NCBI GenBank assembly: GCA_902783885.1
Contig: CACZSQ010000049.1
Span: forward strand, 1-39,921
Length of the DNA stretch: 39,921 nucleotides
Direction of reading: 5' to 3'
Source of the DNA: an uncultured Bacteroidales bacterium
GTDB taxonomy: Bacteria; Bacteroidota; Bacteroidia; Bacteroidales; Bacteroidaceae
Position numbers and translations under genes: made by a program. Shown here in pieces: positions 7,628-15,216 of this stretch. The notes under the pieces were generated by a model. That model was not told where the DNA came from. It saw only the letters and a program-made list of their open reading frames with translations, and did no database searches. How positions within the stretch are numbered: the first letter of the stretch is position 1; each line of letters opens with the position of its first letter.

Positions 7628-8931
7628 AGTTTTTCAAAGGCATCGGCATCATACTTTGTGTCGTGCTCACCAGTATGTTCTTCTTCCCGTTCGAGTTCAG
7701 GGCCCTTCCTGAAGGGATGAACACGAAGAAGCTGATGGCGGCGGCAGCGCTGGTGCTATTGATGTGGAAGCTCATTCAGAAGCAAGAGCTGAAGGCAGAC
7801 AAGAGTTTCCTGTACATTACCATCCTTGCAGGCTTGGTGTCGTTCTGCGGCATCTTCTCGGTCACGTACAACAGTACAGAGGACTATGCCTACGCCACCT
7901 ATATCACCTCGTGTTGGGTGTGGTGGGGAGCGGCCTACACGGCGTGTCAGGCTATCAAGTGGGTGCATGGGCGTATCACGTGGGTGCATGTGATCAACTA
8001 TCTTACAACTGTTTGTGTCTTCCAGTGCTTCTTGGCTTTGGCCATGGACCTGAACAAGCCGCTGAAGCTGTTCATCAACACAATTGCTCGTCAGGAAGAT
8101 TTGATCTTCAAGGGCAATGTTCACAGGTTATATGGTATAGGTGCTGAGCTCGACGTGGCCGGTTCACGCTTCGCGGCCGTGCTGATTATGATACTATTCC
8201 TGTTAGCAAGCTCTGATCTGAAAAAACGCAGGCATGAGTATCTTCTCTACGTGTTGTCGTTCGTCTTCATCTCCATTGCAGGCAATATGATAGCCCGCAC
8301 CACCCTGCTCGGCATCATCATCGGCTTCGCTTATCTCGGCATTGTCACAGTCCGTCAGACGACAAATATTGAGCATAACTATCTACGCCTGTGGAAATGG
8401 TTTGCCGGAGTCTTGGTTGTGGCTATTCCATTAGCCGTTTACTCTTACAACACCAATCCTCAAATCCGCAAGAACTTGCGCTTTGGCTTCGAGGGTTTTT
8501 TCAAATACTTCGAGAAGGGGACGTTCAGCTACGATTCCAACGAGACCCTGAAGAAAATGTATGTCTGGCCGGACAATGCCAAGACCTGGATCATCGGCGA
8601 CGGTTATTTTGACAATCCGCACGGCAACGACCCACACTATACTGGAGAGATTACGGAAGGCTACTACAAGAACACGGACGTGGGCTACCTGCGCTTCATC
8701 TACTACTTCGGTATTGTGGGATTAGTGGCTTTCTCGTTCTACTTCATCGAGGTAGGGCGTATCTGTATGGATAGACTTCCACGGAGGAAAGGGCTTTTTC
8801 TGCTGCTGCTGCTCTTGCATTTCAGCGTCTGGGCGAAAGTGTCCACCGACATATTTCTATGTCTTGCCCCCTTCCTGTGCATAGATAACGAGGACTATGC
8901 GTATCGTTTACCTGATAGCCGCCACGTGTAA
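7624..8931 (+). CDS. O-antigen/capsule polymerase (Wzy-like membrane protein)
   Basis: A 435-residue polytopic membrane protein with about ten to twelve hydrophobic segments. The first is near residues 5-22 (GIGIILCVVLTSMFFFPF), and there is a cluster at 190-245. A large soluble loop of about 80 residues (roughly 285-365, NPQIRKNLRFGFEGFFKYFE to HYTGEITEGYYKNTDVG) precedes the last helices, as in Wzy/O-antigen ligase-type proteins. This fold polymerises undecaprenyl-linked repeat units in the periplasm. The start at 7624 gives an ATGA overlap with GT2; the longer frame from 7558 would overlap the GT2 coding region. Sequence conservation in Wzy is very low, so topology and context carry the call. 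Confidence 0.78.
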   Translation: MKFFKGIGIILCVVLTSMFFFPFEFRALPEGMNTKKLMAAAALVLLMWKLIQKQELKADKSFLYITILAGLVSFCGIFSVTYNSTEDYAYATYITSCWVWWGAAYTACQAIKWVHGRITWVHVINYLTTVCVFQCFLALAMDLNKPLKLFINTIARQEDLIFKGNVHRLYGIGAELDVAGSRFAAVLIMILFLLASSDLKKRRHEYLLYVLSFVFISIAGNMIARTTLLGIIIGFAYLGIVTVRQTTNIEHNYLRLWKWFAGVLVVAIPLAVYSYNTNPQIRKNLRFGFEGFFKYFEKGTFSYDSNETLKKMYVWPDNAKTWIIGDGYFDNPHGNDPHYTGEITEGYYKNTDVGYLRFIYYFGIVGLVAFSFYFIEVGRICMDRLPRRKGLFLLLLLLHFSVWAKVSTDIFLCLAPFLCIDNEDYAYRLPDSRHV

Positions 8932-11260
8932 TTCCGGTGGCATGGAGCGGGTGCTGGCCAACAAGGCCAACTGGCTCGTGAGCCATGGTTATGATGTGAG
9001 CATCGTGACCACCGACCAGCGTGGGCGGGCTTCATATTTCCCGTTGGACGAACACATCACGACCTACGACCTGGACATCAACTACGATGCCGACAACGGT
9101 CGGCTGCTGAGTAAGCTGGTACACTACCCCGTGAGGCAATGGCAACACCGGAGGAGGTTAGAAGCGTTGCTGATGCGGCTGAAGGCCGACGTGGTGGTCT
9201 GTATGTTCAACAACGATGTCTCGTTTGTCCACAAGATACACGATGGCAGCCGCAAGGTGCTGGAGATACATTTCTCCAAGAACAAGAAGTTGCAGTACGG
9301 GCGCCGAGGTCTCTGGGCGCTGGCCGACCGTTGGCGCACCCGTCAGGAGGAGAAGCTGGTGCGCAAGTACGACCGCTTCGCGGTGCTCACTCATGAGGAT
9401 GCCGCGCTGTGGGGCAACCTGCCGAACATGGTCGTCATACCGAATAGCGGCCCCGCCCCCCAACCCCGCCCTGTAAGCGAGGGGAGTAGCGACCATTCCA
9501 GACGGGTCTTGGCTATCGGACGCTACGACTACCAGAAAGGCTTCGACCGACTCATCAGAATTTGGAAGAGGGTTCAAGCGTTCAAGGGTTCAAGCGTTCA
9601 AGGTTGGCAATTGGACATCGTGGGAGATGGGCCTTTGCGCGATGAATTGCAGCAGCAGATAGAGCGTTTGAGACTTACGGAAAGCGTTCACCTCGTTCCT
9701 CCGACATCCGACATACTGTCGCTCTATCATGGTTCGTCCATCTTCGTGCTGACGTCCCGCTATGAAGGATTGCCCATGGTGCTCATCGAAGCGCAGACCT
9801 ACGGACTGCCTATCGTGTCCTTTGCCTGTCCCTGCGGGCCGCGCGACGTCATCAAAGACGGCGTCAACGGCTTCCTCATTGAGGGAGAGGATGAAGCGCT
9901 GTTCGCAGAGCGTCTGACCACCTTGATGAACGATCCGGCCTTACGTCAGCGCATGGGTCAGGCGGCCCTCCAAGCCTCCGAGCACTTTTCCGAGGAACAC
10001 ATCATGAGCAAGTGGCAAGAGGTAATGAAGAATCGTCAACTACTCGTTGTCTCAGCAGTGAACCTGCGCAAGGGCGGCACGCTGTCCATCCTGCGGGACT
10101 GCCTACGGGAGCTGTCGGAAGCGGCTCAACATGGCGATGTACGTGTGGTGGCCTTGGTGCACAACCGCCAGCTCTGCGCCTACCCCGGCATCGAGTATAT
10201 CGAGTTGCCATGGTCGGTACGTTCGTGGGTGCACCGCCTCTGGTGCGAATACGTCACCATGCATGGTATTTCCCGTCGCCTGGGCGACATCGACCTGTGG
10301 CTGTCGCTGCACGACACCACGCCACGCGTGACAGCACGACGTCGGGCCGTCTATTGCCACAACTCGTACCCCTTCTTCCACTGGCATTGGCACCACCTGT
10401 GGCAGAACTACCGCATCGTCTGCTTTGCCCTCTTCACCAAGCTCTTCTACCGCATCAACCTGCACCGCAACGCCTTCGTCATCGTGCAGTCGCAGTGGTT
10501 CCGCAACGCATTCCAGCAGATGTTCAAACTGGAGAGGAACAAGATTGTGGTGTTTCCACCAAAAGACTCTCCCCCCGCCCTCCCTGTTAGGGAGGGAGCA
10601 GAATGTTCTGAGAAAGTGTCCGCTTTGCAGTCCTTGAAGGAATGTTCTGAGAAGGCGTCCGCTTTGCAGTCCTTGAAAGTAACCGCTCCCTCCCTGATAG
10701 GGAGGGCGGGGGGAGAGTCTGTAGATTCTGCTACTTTCACCTTCCTCTACCCCGCTTTCCCCGATGTGCACAAGAATTTCGAGTGTCTCTGCGAGGCGGC
10801 ACGTCTGTTGGAAGAGGAAGTCGGCGAGGGCCGCTTCGAGGTGCTGCTGACCACCTCACCCGACTTCAACCGCTACAGCCGATGGCTACACCGCCGATGG
10901 GGGCACGTCAAGTCCATCCACTTCTGCGGTTTCCTGCCCAAGGAAGAGCTCGACGCACTGTATGCCAAGGCCTCGTGTCTTGTATTCCCCTCACAGGTGG
11001 AGACATGGGGACTGCCCATCAGCGAGTTTGCACAAAGCGGACGCCCGATGCTCCTGGCCGACCGCCCCTACGCCCACGAGACAGCCGGCGGTAGTACGCT
11101 CACCGCTTTCTTCAATCCCGATTCGCCGGAGACTCTGATGGCGCAAATGCGTTCAATCCTTCAAAAGGACACATCATTCCTGCATCCGATTCCAGTCTGC
11201 CACCCTCAACCCCCGCACGTCAAAGACTGGACCGAACTCATACACCAACTCCTTCATTAA
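8897..11260 (+). CDS. Fused double family-4 glycosyltransferase
   Basis: 787 residues holding two complete GT-B enzymes. Domain 1 (1-376): AATCNSGGMERVLANKANWL at the N-terminus, then VLAIGRYDYQKGFDRLI, IVGDGPL and TSRYEGLPMVLIEAQTYGLP, the GT4 donor-site E-x7-E region. Domain 2 (377-787): LLVVSAVNLRKGGTLSILRD, then FLYPAFPDVHKNFE, CGFLPKEEL and FPSQVETWGLPISE. The junction codon 377 is an in-frame ATG (10025-10027) preceded by AAGAGGTA, so domain 2 may also be made separately and the fusion may stem from loss of a stop. Insertions made of repeats occur at the domain-1 linker (9449-9487), inside domain 1 (9572-9603) and at the domain-2 linker (10564-10720). The gene starts 35 nt before the Wzy stop. 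Confidence 0.85.
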   Translation: MRIVYLIAATCNSGGMERVLANKANWLVSHGYDVSIVTTDQRGRASYFPLDEHITTYDLDINYDADNGRLLSKLVHYPVRQWQHRRRLEALLMRLKADVVVCMFNNDVSFVHKIHDGSRKVLEIHFSKNKKLQYGRRGLWALADRWRTRQEEKLVRKYDRFAVLTHEDAALWGNLPNMVVIPNSGPAPQPRPVSEGSSDHSRRVLAIGRYDYQKGFDRLIRIWKRVQAFKGSSVQGWQLDIVGDGPLRDELQQQIERLRLTESVHLVPPTSDILSLYHGSSIFVLTSRYEGLPMVLIEAQTYGLPIVSFACPCGPRDVIKDGVNGFLIEGEDEALFAERLTTLMNDPALRQRMGQAALQASEHFSEEHIMSKWQEVMKNRQLLVVSAVNLRKGGTLSILRDCLRELSEAAQHGDVRVVALVHNRQLCAYPGIEYIELPWSVRSWVHRLWCEYVTMHGISRRLGDIDLWLSLHDTTPRVTARRRAVYCHNSYPFFHWHWHHLWQNYRIVCFALFTKLFYRINLHRNAFVIVQSQWFRNAFQQMFKLERNKIVVFPPKDSPPALPVREGAECSEKVSALQSLKECSEKASALQSLKVTAPSLIGRAGGESVDSATFTFLYPAFPDVHKNFECLCEAARLLEEEVGEGRFEVLLTTSPDFNRYSRWLHRRWGHVKSIHFCGFLPKEELDALYAKASCLVFPSQVETWGLPISEFAQSGRPMLLADRPYAHETAGGSTLTAFFNPDSPETLMAQMRSILQKDTSFLHPIPVCHPQPPHVKDWTELIHQLLH
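9449..9487. repeat. Palindromic repeat copy c (in fused GT, domain-1 linker)
   Basis: C-rich arm then CCCTGTAAGCGAGGGGAGT; a diverged relative of the 36-nt element and closer to the copy at 20784-20822. In frame it encodes GPAPQPRPVSEGS between VVIPNS and RRVLAIGRY, where the two Rossmann domains of GT4 enzymes are joined. Confidence 0.6.
9572..9603. repeat. 8-nt tandem repeat (GTTCAAGS x4) inside fused GT
   Basis: GTTCAAGC and GTTCAAGG alternate twice, 32 nt in all. The encoded VQAFKGSSVQG lies between KGFDRLIRIWKR and WQLDIVGDGP, a surface turn of the C-terminal Rossmann domain in GT4 proteins. Confidence 0.85.
10025..10027 (+). promoter_or_regulatory. Possible internal translation start of GT domain 2
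   Basis: In-frame ATG (codon 377 of the fused glycosyltransferase) preceded by purine-rich AAGAGGTA and followed by KNRQLLVVSAVNLRKGG, a natural N-terminus of a separate GT4. It may mark the ancestral start before the upstream stop was lost, or a start still in use. Confidence 0.4.
10564..10599 (-). repeat. Palindromic repeat copy d (in fused GT, domain-2 linker)
   Basis: The reverse complement equals copies a and e except for the 4-nt loop (TAAC in the shared orientation). It encodes KDSPPALPVREGA. With copy e it brackets the 39-nt tandem repeat as an inverted pair. Confidence 0.85.
10601..10678 (+). repeat. 39-nt tandem duplication (2 units) inside fused GT
   Basis: Units 10601-10639 and 10640-10678 differ at only three or so positions. 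They encode ECSEKVSALQSLK and ECSEKASALQSLK. The unit is a multiple of three and so keeps frame. It lies between inverted palindromic copies d and e. Confidence 0.9.
10685..10720 (+). repeat. Palindromic repeat copy e (in fused GT, domain-2 linker)
   Basis: GCTCCCTCCC, loop TGAT, AGGGAGGG, then CGGGGGGAGAGTCT; identical to copy a outside the loop. It encodes APSLIGRAGGES just before TFTFLYPAFPDVHKN of domain 2. Confidence 0.85.
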
Positions 11261-11271
11261 GGTATATCATC

Positions 11272-12387
11272 ATGCGAATCCTTCAACTTGGTAAATTCTA
11301 TCCCCTCAAAGGCGGCGTAGAAAAAGTCATGTACGCCTTGGCCGAAGGCTTGTCGCAGCGTGGTATCAACTGTGATGCCATGTTTGCCAGCAAGGATGGC
11401 CACACCGAGGACATCCAACTCAACGAACACTGTCACATCTATGTCTGCCGCACCATCTTAGAGGCCAAGGCGACAATGATAGCCCCCACGATGGTGGCGA
11501 CGTTGGCACAGATCTGCAATCGCTATGATGTCATCCACGTCCACCATCCCGACCCGATGGCCGCCCTGTCCATCTATGCGTCAGGCTTCAAGGGGCTTGT
11601 CGTGCTGCACTGGCACTGCGACATCATCAGCCAGAACAAGCTGCTGAAGTTCTACCGCTCCCTCCAGAGCTGGCTCATCCGCCGTGCCGATGTCATCATA
11701 GGCACGTCGCCCGTCTATCTGGAGCAGTCCGACGCCCTGACCGAGGTACAGCAGAAATGCCGTTGCATCCCCATCGGCATTTACGAGACAGCTTCCGACG
11801 CTGAACTGACACACCATATTAAAGAACAATATGCCGGCAAGCATATCGTGTTCTCCCTCGGGCGCCTGGTGCTCTACAAGGGCTACGAATACCTCATCGA
11901 AGCAGCAGGTTTTCTGCCAGATGACTATGTGGTACTCATCGGCGGCACCGGCAATCAGCACAACCACCTGCAATCACTCATTGAGAGCAGCGGGTTGCAG
12001 GACAAGGTGAAGCTGCTGGGATTCCTCCCCGACGAGCAGCTGGGAGCCTACTTCGACGCGAGCGACGTCTTCGCCCTGCCGTCCATCGACAAGCGCGAGG
12101 CCTTTGCCATCGTGCAGGCCAAGGCGATGCAGCACGGCCTGCCGGTCGTATCCACAGACATCCCTGGCTCCGGAGTACCTTGGGTGAACAAGAACGGGGT
12201 TTCCGGCATCACCGTGCCCACCTGCGACGCCAAGGCTCTGGCCAATGCCATCTTACAGATTTGCAACGACGAGGAACTGCATCACCATTATTCCATGCAA
12301 GCCCGCCAGCGCTACGAACAGCTGTTCCGCATGGAGGACATGATTAGCGCCTGCCAACAACTCTACCAAGAGCTGATGAGGAAGTGA
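11272..12387 (+). CDS. Family 4 glycosyltransferase
   Basis: A 371-residue GT-B enzyme. The N-domain starts ILQLGKFYPLKGGVEKVMY, with the glycine-rich KGGVE acceptor loop, and continues with VIHVHHPDPMA and VLHWHCDII. The C-domain has VFSLGRLVLYKGYEYLI, IGGTGNQ, LLGFLPDEQL and DVFALPSIDKREAFAIVQAKAMQ, the E-x7-E type donor site. It is expected to add one sugar of the repeat unit at the cytoplasmic membrane face. It follows the fused GT by 11 nt and precedes the initiating transferase by 34 nt. Unlike the neighbouring GTs it carries no repeat insertion. Donor specificity cannot be read from the sequence. Confidence 0.9.
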   Translation: MRILQLGKFYPLKGGVEKVMYALAEGLSQRGINCDAMFASKDGHTEDIQLNEHCHIYVCRTILEAKATMIAPTMVATLAQICNRYDVIHVHHPDPMAALSIYASGFKGLVVLHWHCDIISQNKLLKFYRSLQSWLIRRADVIIGTSPVYLEQSDALTEVQQKCRCIPIGIYETASDAELTHHIKEQYAGKHIVFSLGRLVLYKGYEYLIEAAGFLPDDYVVLIGGTGNQHNHLQSLIESSGLQDKVKLLGFLPDEQLGAYFDASDVFALPSIDKREAFAIVQAKAMQHGLPVVSTDIPGSGVPWVNKNGVSGITVPTCDAKALANAILQICNDEELHHHYSMQARQRYEQLFRMEDMISACQQLYQELMRK

Positions 12388-12421
12388 TTCCCAGATACCC
12401 TCAACAATTATTCAACCATTC

Positions 12422-12994
12422 ATGAAAAGGATATTCGACATCGTTTTAGCTATTCTTTCAATCATCATCTTTGCCATCCCCATACTGATCATCTTCCTGA
12501 GCATACGATTGGGTGGCGGTGACGAAGTCATCTATCGTCAGGAGCGCATCGGCTATCATGGCAAGCCCTTCATGCTCTTCAAGTTTCGCTCCATGATGAC
12601 CAATGCCGAGATGGACGGCCAGCCCATGCTCTACACCAACGACGACCCTCGACTGACACGCATCGGACGCTTTCTGCGTGCCCATCACCTCGACGAGTTC
12701 CCTCAGCTGTGGAACATCCTCCGCGGCGAGATGTCCTTCGTGGGGCCGCGCCCCGAACGCAAATACTACATCGACCAGATTCTGCAGCGCCGCCCCGACT
12801 ACGTGCGGCTCTATGCCCTGCGCCCCGGCATCTTCTCACCGGCCACACTTTATAACGGCTACACCGACACCATCGACAAGATGATCACCCGCCTGGACAT
12901 GGACCTCGCCTACCTCGAGGAGCAGTCTTTATGGCTCGACATCAAGATCATCGGGCTCACCGCAACAGCCATCATCACAGGCAAGAAATTCTGA
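12422..12994 (+). CDS. Initiating undecaprenyl-phosphate sugar-1-phosphate transferase (PglC/WcfS-like)
   Basis: A 190-residue small monotopic phosphoglycosyltransferase. One hydrophobic segment at about 7-28 is followed by the catalytic core: YRQERIG, FKFRSMM, the invariant acidic pair in HHLDEFPQLWN, and MSFVGPRPE. The length fits the minimal PglC class rather than the large WcaJ class. It transfers a sugar phosphate from a UDP-sugar to undecaprenyl phosphate, starting repeat-unit synthesis. Members of this size in Bacteroides (WcfS) use UDP-4-amino-trideoxy sugars, so such a substrate is possible. Its stop overlaps the next start (TGATG), suggesting tight translational coupling. Confidence 0.92.
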   Translation: MKRIFDIVLAILSIIIFAIPILIIFLSIRLGGGDEVIYRQERIGYHGKPFMLFKFRSMMTNAEMDGQPMLYTNDDPRLTRIGRFLRAHHLDEFPQLWNILRGEMSFVGPRPERKYYIDQILQRRPDYVRLYALRPGIFSPATLYNGYTDTIDKMITRLDMDLAYLEEQSLWLDIKIIGLTATAIITGKKF

Positions 12995-13260
12995 TGCGAC
13001 TGAAAGCCAATCTCCAGCACCTCAACGTAGGTAAGGATCACTTCATCATCGACCCCGACGGTGGAGCCATCAACCTGACAGACCTCTACGCCATGAACGA
13101 AGCGGCGGCCTATCTATGGGAACAGTTTTCCAATCGCGACTTCACACCCGAAGAGATGGCCGGACAACTTGCCGCGACCTACGACGTGAGCCCTGAGCAG
13201 GCACTGACCGATGTACGCCAGCTACTCCAGACATGGGACGAGGACGGACTGATTGCATGA
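12994..13260 (+). CDS. PqqD-like small protein (RiPP recognition element fold)
   Basis: An 88-residue PqqD-family protein: LKANLQHLNVGKDHFIIDP, then AINLTDLYAMNEAAAYLWEQF, then DFTPEEMAGQLAATYDVSPE and VRQLLQTWDEDGLI. This is the pattern of a winged-helix-like RRE domain (beta strands, then LNxTAAxIWE and a C-terminal WLxExGLI motif). PqqD domains bind peptide leaders and present them to modifying enzymes. No obvious precursor peptide, radical SAM or protease gene lies nearby. The start at 12994 overlaps the previous stop and its stop overlaps the next start, so it is embedded in the polysaccharide operon. The longer frame from 12931 is rejected. Confidence 0.82.
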   Translation: MRLKANLQHLNVGKDHFIIDPDGGAINLTDLYAMNEAAAYLWEQFSNRDFTPEEMAGQLAATYDVSPEQALTDVRQLLQTWDEDGLIA

Positions 13261-14348
13261 CACACAGCCAGCAGGCTTTTTTAGAGTTGCTGCGCGCCGG
13301 CCTCTGGGGTACGGCACCCGCGACAGGCTGCTTCCCGCTCCCAGCCGCAGAATGGCAGGAGGTATTCGACGAGAGTCGCCGTCAGACCGTGCAGGGTGTG
13401 GTCTATGACGCCATGCAACGCCTGCCCGACGACTTCGTTCCGCCAACGGCTATCACCTTGCAATGGACGTCCGATGTCGCTAACATCATCGCTTTCCACA
13501 ACACCACGCAGCGTGCCGTCGTTGCCACCTACAACCTGCTCCGCCAGGCAGGCACCGAGCCTATGCTCCTCAAGGGGCTTTCCTCGGGCCATTGCTACCC
13601 CAACCCGCAACTGCGCGTCAACGGCGACATCGACTGGTATCTGCCACCCGCAGACCTGAACACCCTCCCTGCTTACCTCAGGCAGCAAGGCTTCCACCCC
13701 CAACAAGACGCCGACGGCAGCCTCAGCTTCAGCTACGACAACATCGAAGTCGAGTTGCATCCACGCCTTGCAGACCTCCTCTGGCCCAGCCATCAGAAGG
13801 CGTTCTCACAGATTATCGCCCGTGAGGGATTAGCCTCCCTCCCCGTCGTCAGCTCTGGGCTCACGCCCACCTACGTGCCGACTCCCGGCGCCACAGCCAC
13901 CTTCCTCATCCACGCCTCACATATCCTCAAGCATACAGCATCCGTGGGCATCGGCCTCAGACAGTTCTGCGACATGGCGCGTGCCTGCCACCAACTGCAC
14001 GAGCACTTAGAGCCCCGCCTCCTCACCGAAGCCCTCCGAGAGACCGGTCTGCTGCGCTGGTCACGTCTGCTGGAACACTTCCTGCGCCGGCACCTCGGTT
14101 TGGACACATCGCTACTCACCTGCGGCCCGTCAGCATCAGATGCCGACTGCGACCACCTCCTACACCTGACATTTAGCGGAGGTAACTTCGGGCAGCACAC
14201 GCCCCAATGGCAACAAGCCCACACGCAGGGACGCAACCGCCTCCACACGCTGCGTTGCTACTGCAGCCATGCGCCCTTCGCCCTCCGCTACGCGCCCCAA
14301 GAAACCCTCAGCCTCTTCTTCTCCCTAACTGTGGGACAAAAGCATTAG
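13257..14348 (+). CDS. Nucleotidyltransferase family protein (NTP_transf_5)
   Basis: A 363-residue protein with the minimal nucleotidyltransferase pattern of this family: PMLLKGLSSGH, then YPNPQLRVNGDIDWYLPP with the D-x-D metal-binding pair, and the third acidic residue in IEVELHPR. Mostly helical flanks include HASHILKHTASVGIGLRQFCDMA, typical of the family. In lasso-peptide clusters a member of this family occurs beside an RRE protein; here it is coupled by an ATGA overlap to the PqqD-like gene. The substrate is unknown; it might adenylylate or otherwise modify a peptide, protein or sugar. The start at 13257 was chosen for that overlap. The gene lies between the initiating transferase and wza. 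Confidence 0.78.
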   Translation: MTHSQQAFLELLRAGLWGTAPATGCFPLPAAEWQEVFDESRRQTVQGVVYDAMQRLPDDFVPPTAITLQWTSDVANIIAFHNTTQRAVVATYNLLRQAGTEPMLLKGLSSGHCYPNPQLRVNGDIDWYLPPADLNTLPAYLRQQGFHPQQDADGSLSFSYDNIEVELHPRLADLLWPSHQKAFSQIIAREGLASLPVVSSGLTPTYVPTPGATATFLIHASHILKHTASVGIGLRQFCDMARACHQLHEHLEPRLLTEALRETGLLRWSRLLEHFLRRHLGLDTSLLTCGPSASDADCDHLLHLTFSGGNFGQHTPQWQQAHTQGRNRLHTLRCYCSHAPFALRYAPQETLSLFFSLTVGQKH

Positions 14349-14383
14349 AATAAAAACCATATAAAGAATACGATCATCCCATC

Positions 14384-15178
14384 ATGAATCACAATCCCCA
14401 ACTGCGCAAGGCAGCCATCGGCTTTCTGCTCGTCATGACTATCTTGATGCTGGACTCTTGCAAGACAAAGAAGTTCATCTATCTGGAGGATATGCCCGTA
14501 GATACGGCGCTGACCATCCCTCCCAAGTACCAGACCCGCATCAAGCCAGGTGACCGCCTCAGCATACACGTCAGCTGCTCCAAGCAGGAACTGGCACTAC
14601 CCTTCAACAATGTGTCCTACCACGTGACCAACGAAGGCAAGACCACCGCCTCGGACCCATATGCTCCAGACGGCTATCTCGTCGATGAAAAGGGCTATAT
14701 CAACTTCCCGGTATTGGGACGTGTGTATGTCGGTGACCTCACCATGCCGATGGCCAACGAGCACATCAAAGGCCTCATCCTGGAGGGCAACCACATGCCC
14801 GATGCCGTTGTAGAGACACGGATTACCAACTTCACCATCTATGCACTCGGAGCCCTCACTCCCGCCAAGCTGCTGGTGCCCGAAGGACAAATCAACATCC
14901 TGCAGGCTGTGGCACAGCTGGGGGACCTTTCAAGCCATGCCCAATGCCAGAGGGTACGCGTGATACGCGAAGAGGACGGACAACGCATCGAGTACGACCT
15001 CGACATGACCGACACCGGAATCTTCAACTCCCCGGCCTTCTATCTGCACCAGAACGACATCGTCTATGCCGAACCCAGGAAAAGGAAACCGGATGGAACC
15101 AATCAGGCCGCCTTTTGGATTTCCATCCTGGCTACCCTTGCCTCTATCGCATATAGCATTACGTATATGACGAAATAG
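14384..15178 (+). CDS. wza: Wza-type polysaccharide export lipoprotein
   Basis: A 264-residue outer-membrane export protein. It is a lipoprotein with the cysteine at residue 26 (ILMLDSCKTKK). The polysaccharide-export domain follows: YQTRIKPGDRLSIHVSC, then DGYLVDEKGYINFPVLGRVYVGDLT. Next is an SLBB-like segment: FTIYALGALTPAKLLVPEGQINILQAVAQLGDL. The C-terminus has one hydrophobic helix (AAFWISILATLASIAYSIT), as in Wza, where it forms the outer-membrane pore. It partners with Wzc to move the polymer across the envelope. The stop codon lies inside the first unit of a heptad repeat that fills the gap to wzc. Confidence 0.9.
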   Translation: MNHNPQLRKAAIGFLLVMTILMLDSCKTKKFIYLEDMPVDTALTIPPKYQTRIKPGDRLSIHVSCSKQELALPFNNVSYHVTNEGKTTASDPYAPDGYLVDEKGYINFPVLGRVYVGDLTMPMANEHIKGLILEGNHMPDAVVETRITNFTIYALGALTPAKLLVPEGQINILQAVAQLGDLSSHAQCQRVRVIREEDGQRIEYDLDMTDTGIFNSPAFYLHQNDIVYAEPRKRKPDGTNQAAFWISILATLASIAYSITYMTK

Positions 15179-15216
15179 TTAAGAGTTAAAAGTTAATAGT
15201 TAAGAGTTAAGAGTTT
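15177..15216 (+). repeat. Heptad tandem repeat (AGTTAAN)n between wza and wzc
   Basis: Five full units AGTTAAG/A/T plus a partial AGTTT, from the last two bases of the wza stop to the base before the wzc GTG start. It occupies the whole ribosome-binding region of wzc, so changes in copy number could alter translation. Confidence 0.9.

Noticed and set aside
9452..10720. Frameshift or assembly error in the fused glycosyltransferase
   Set aside because: Both halves and all repeat inserts read in one frame with sensible family motifs before and after, so true insertions are more likely than errors.
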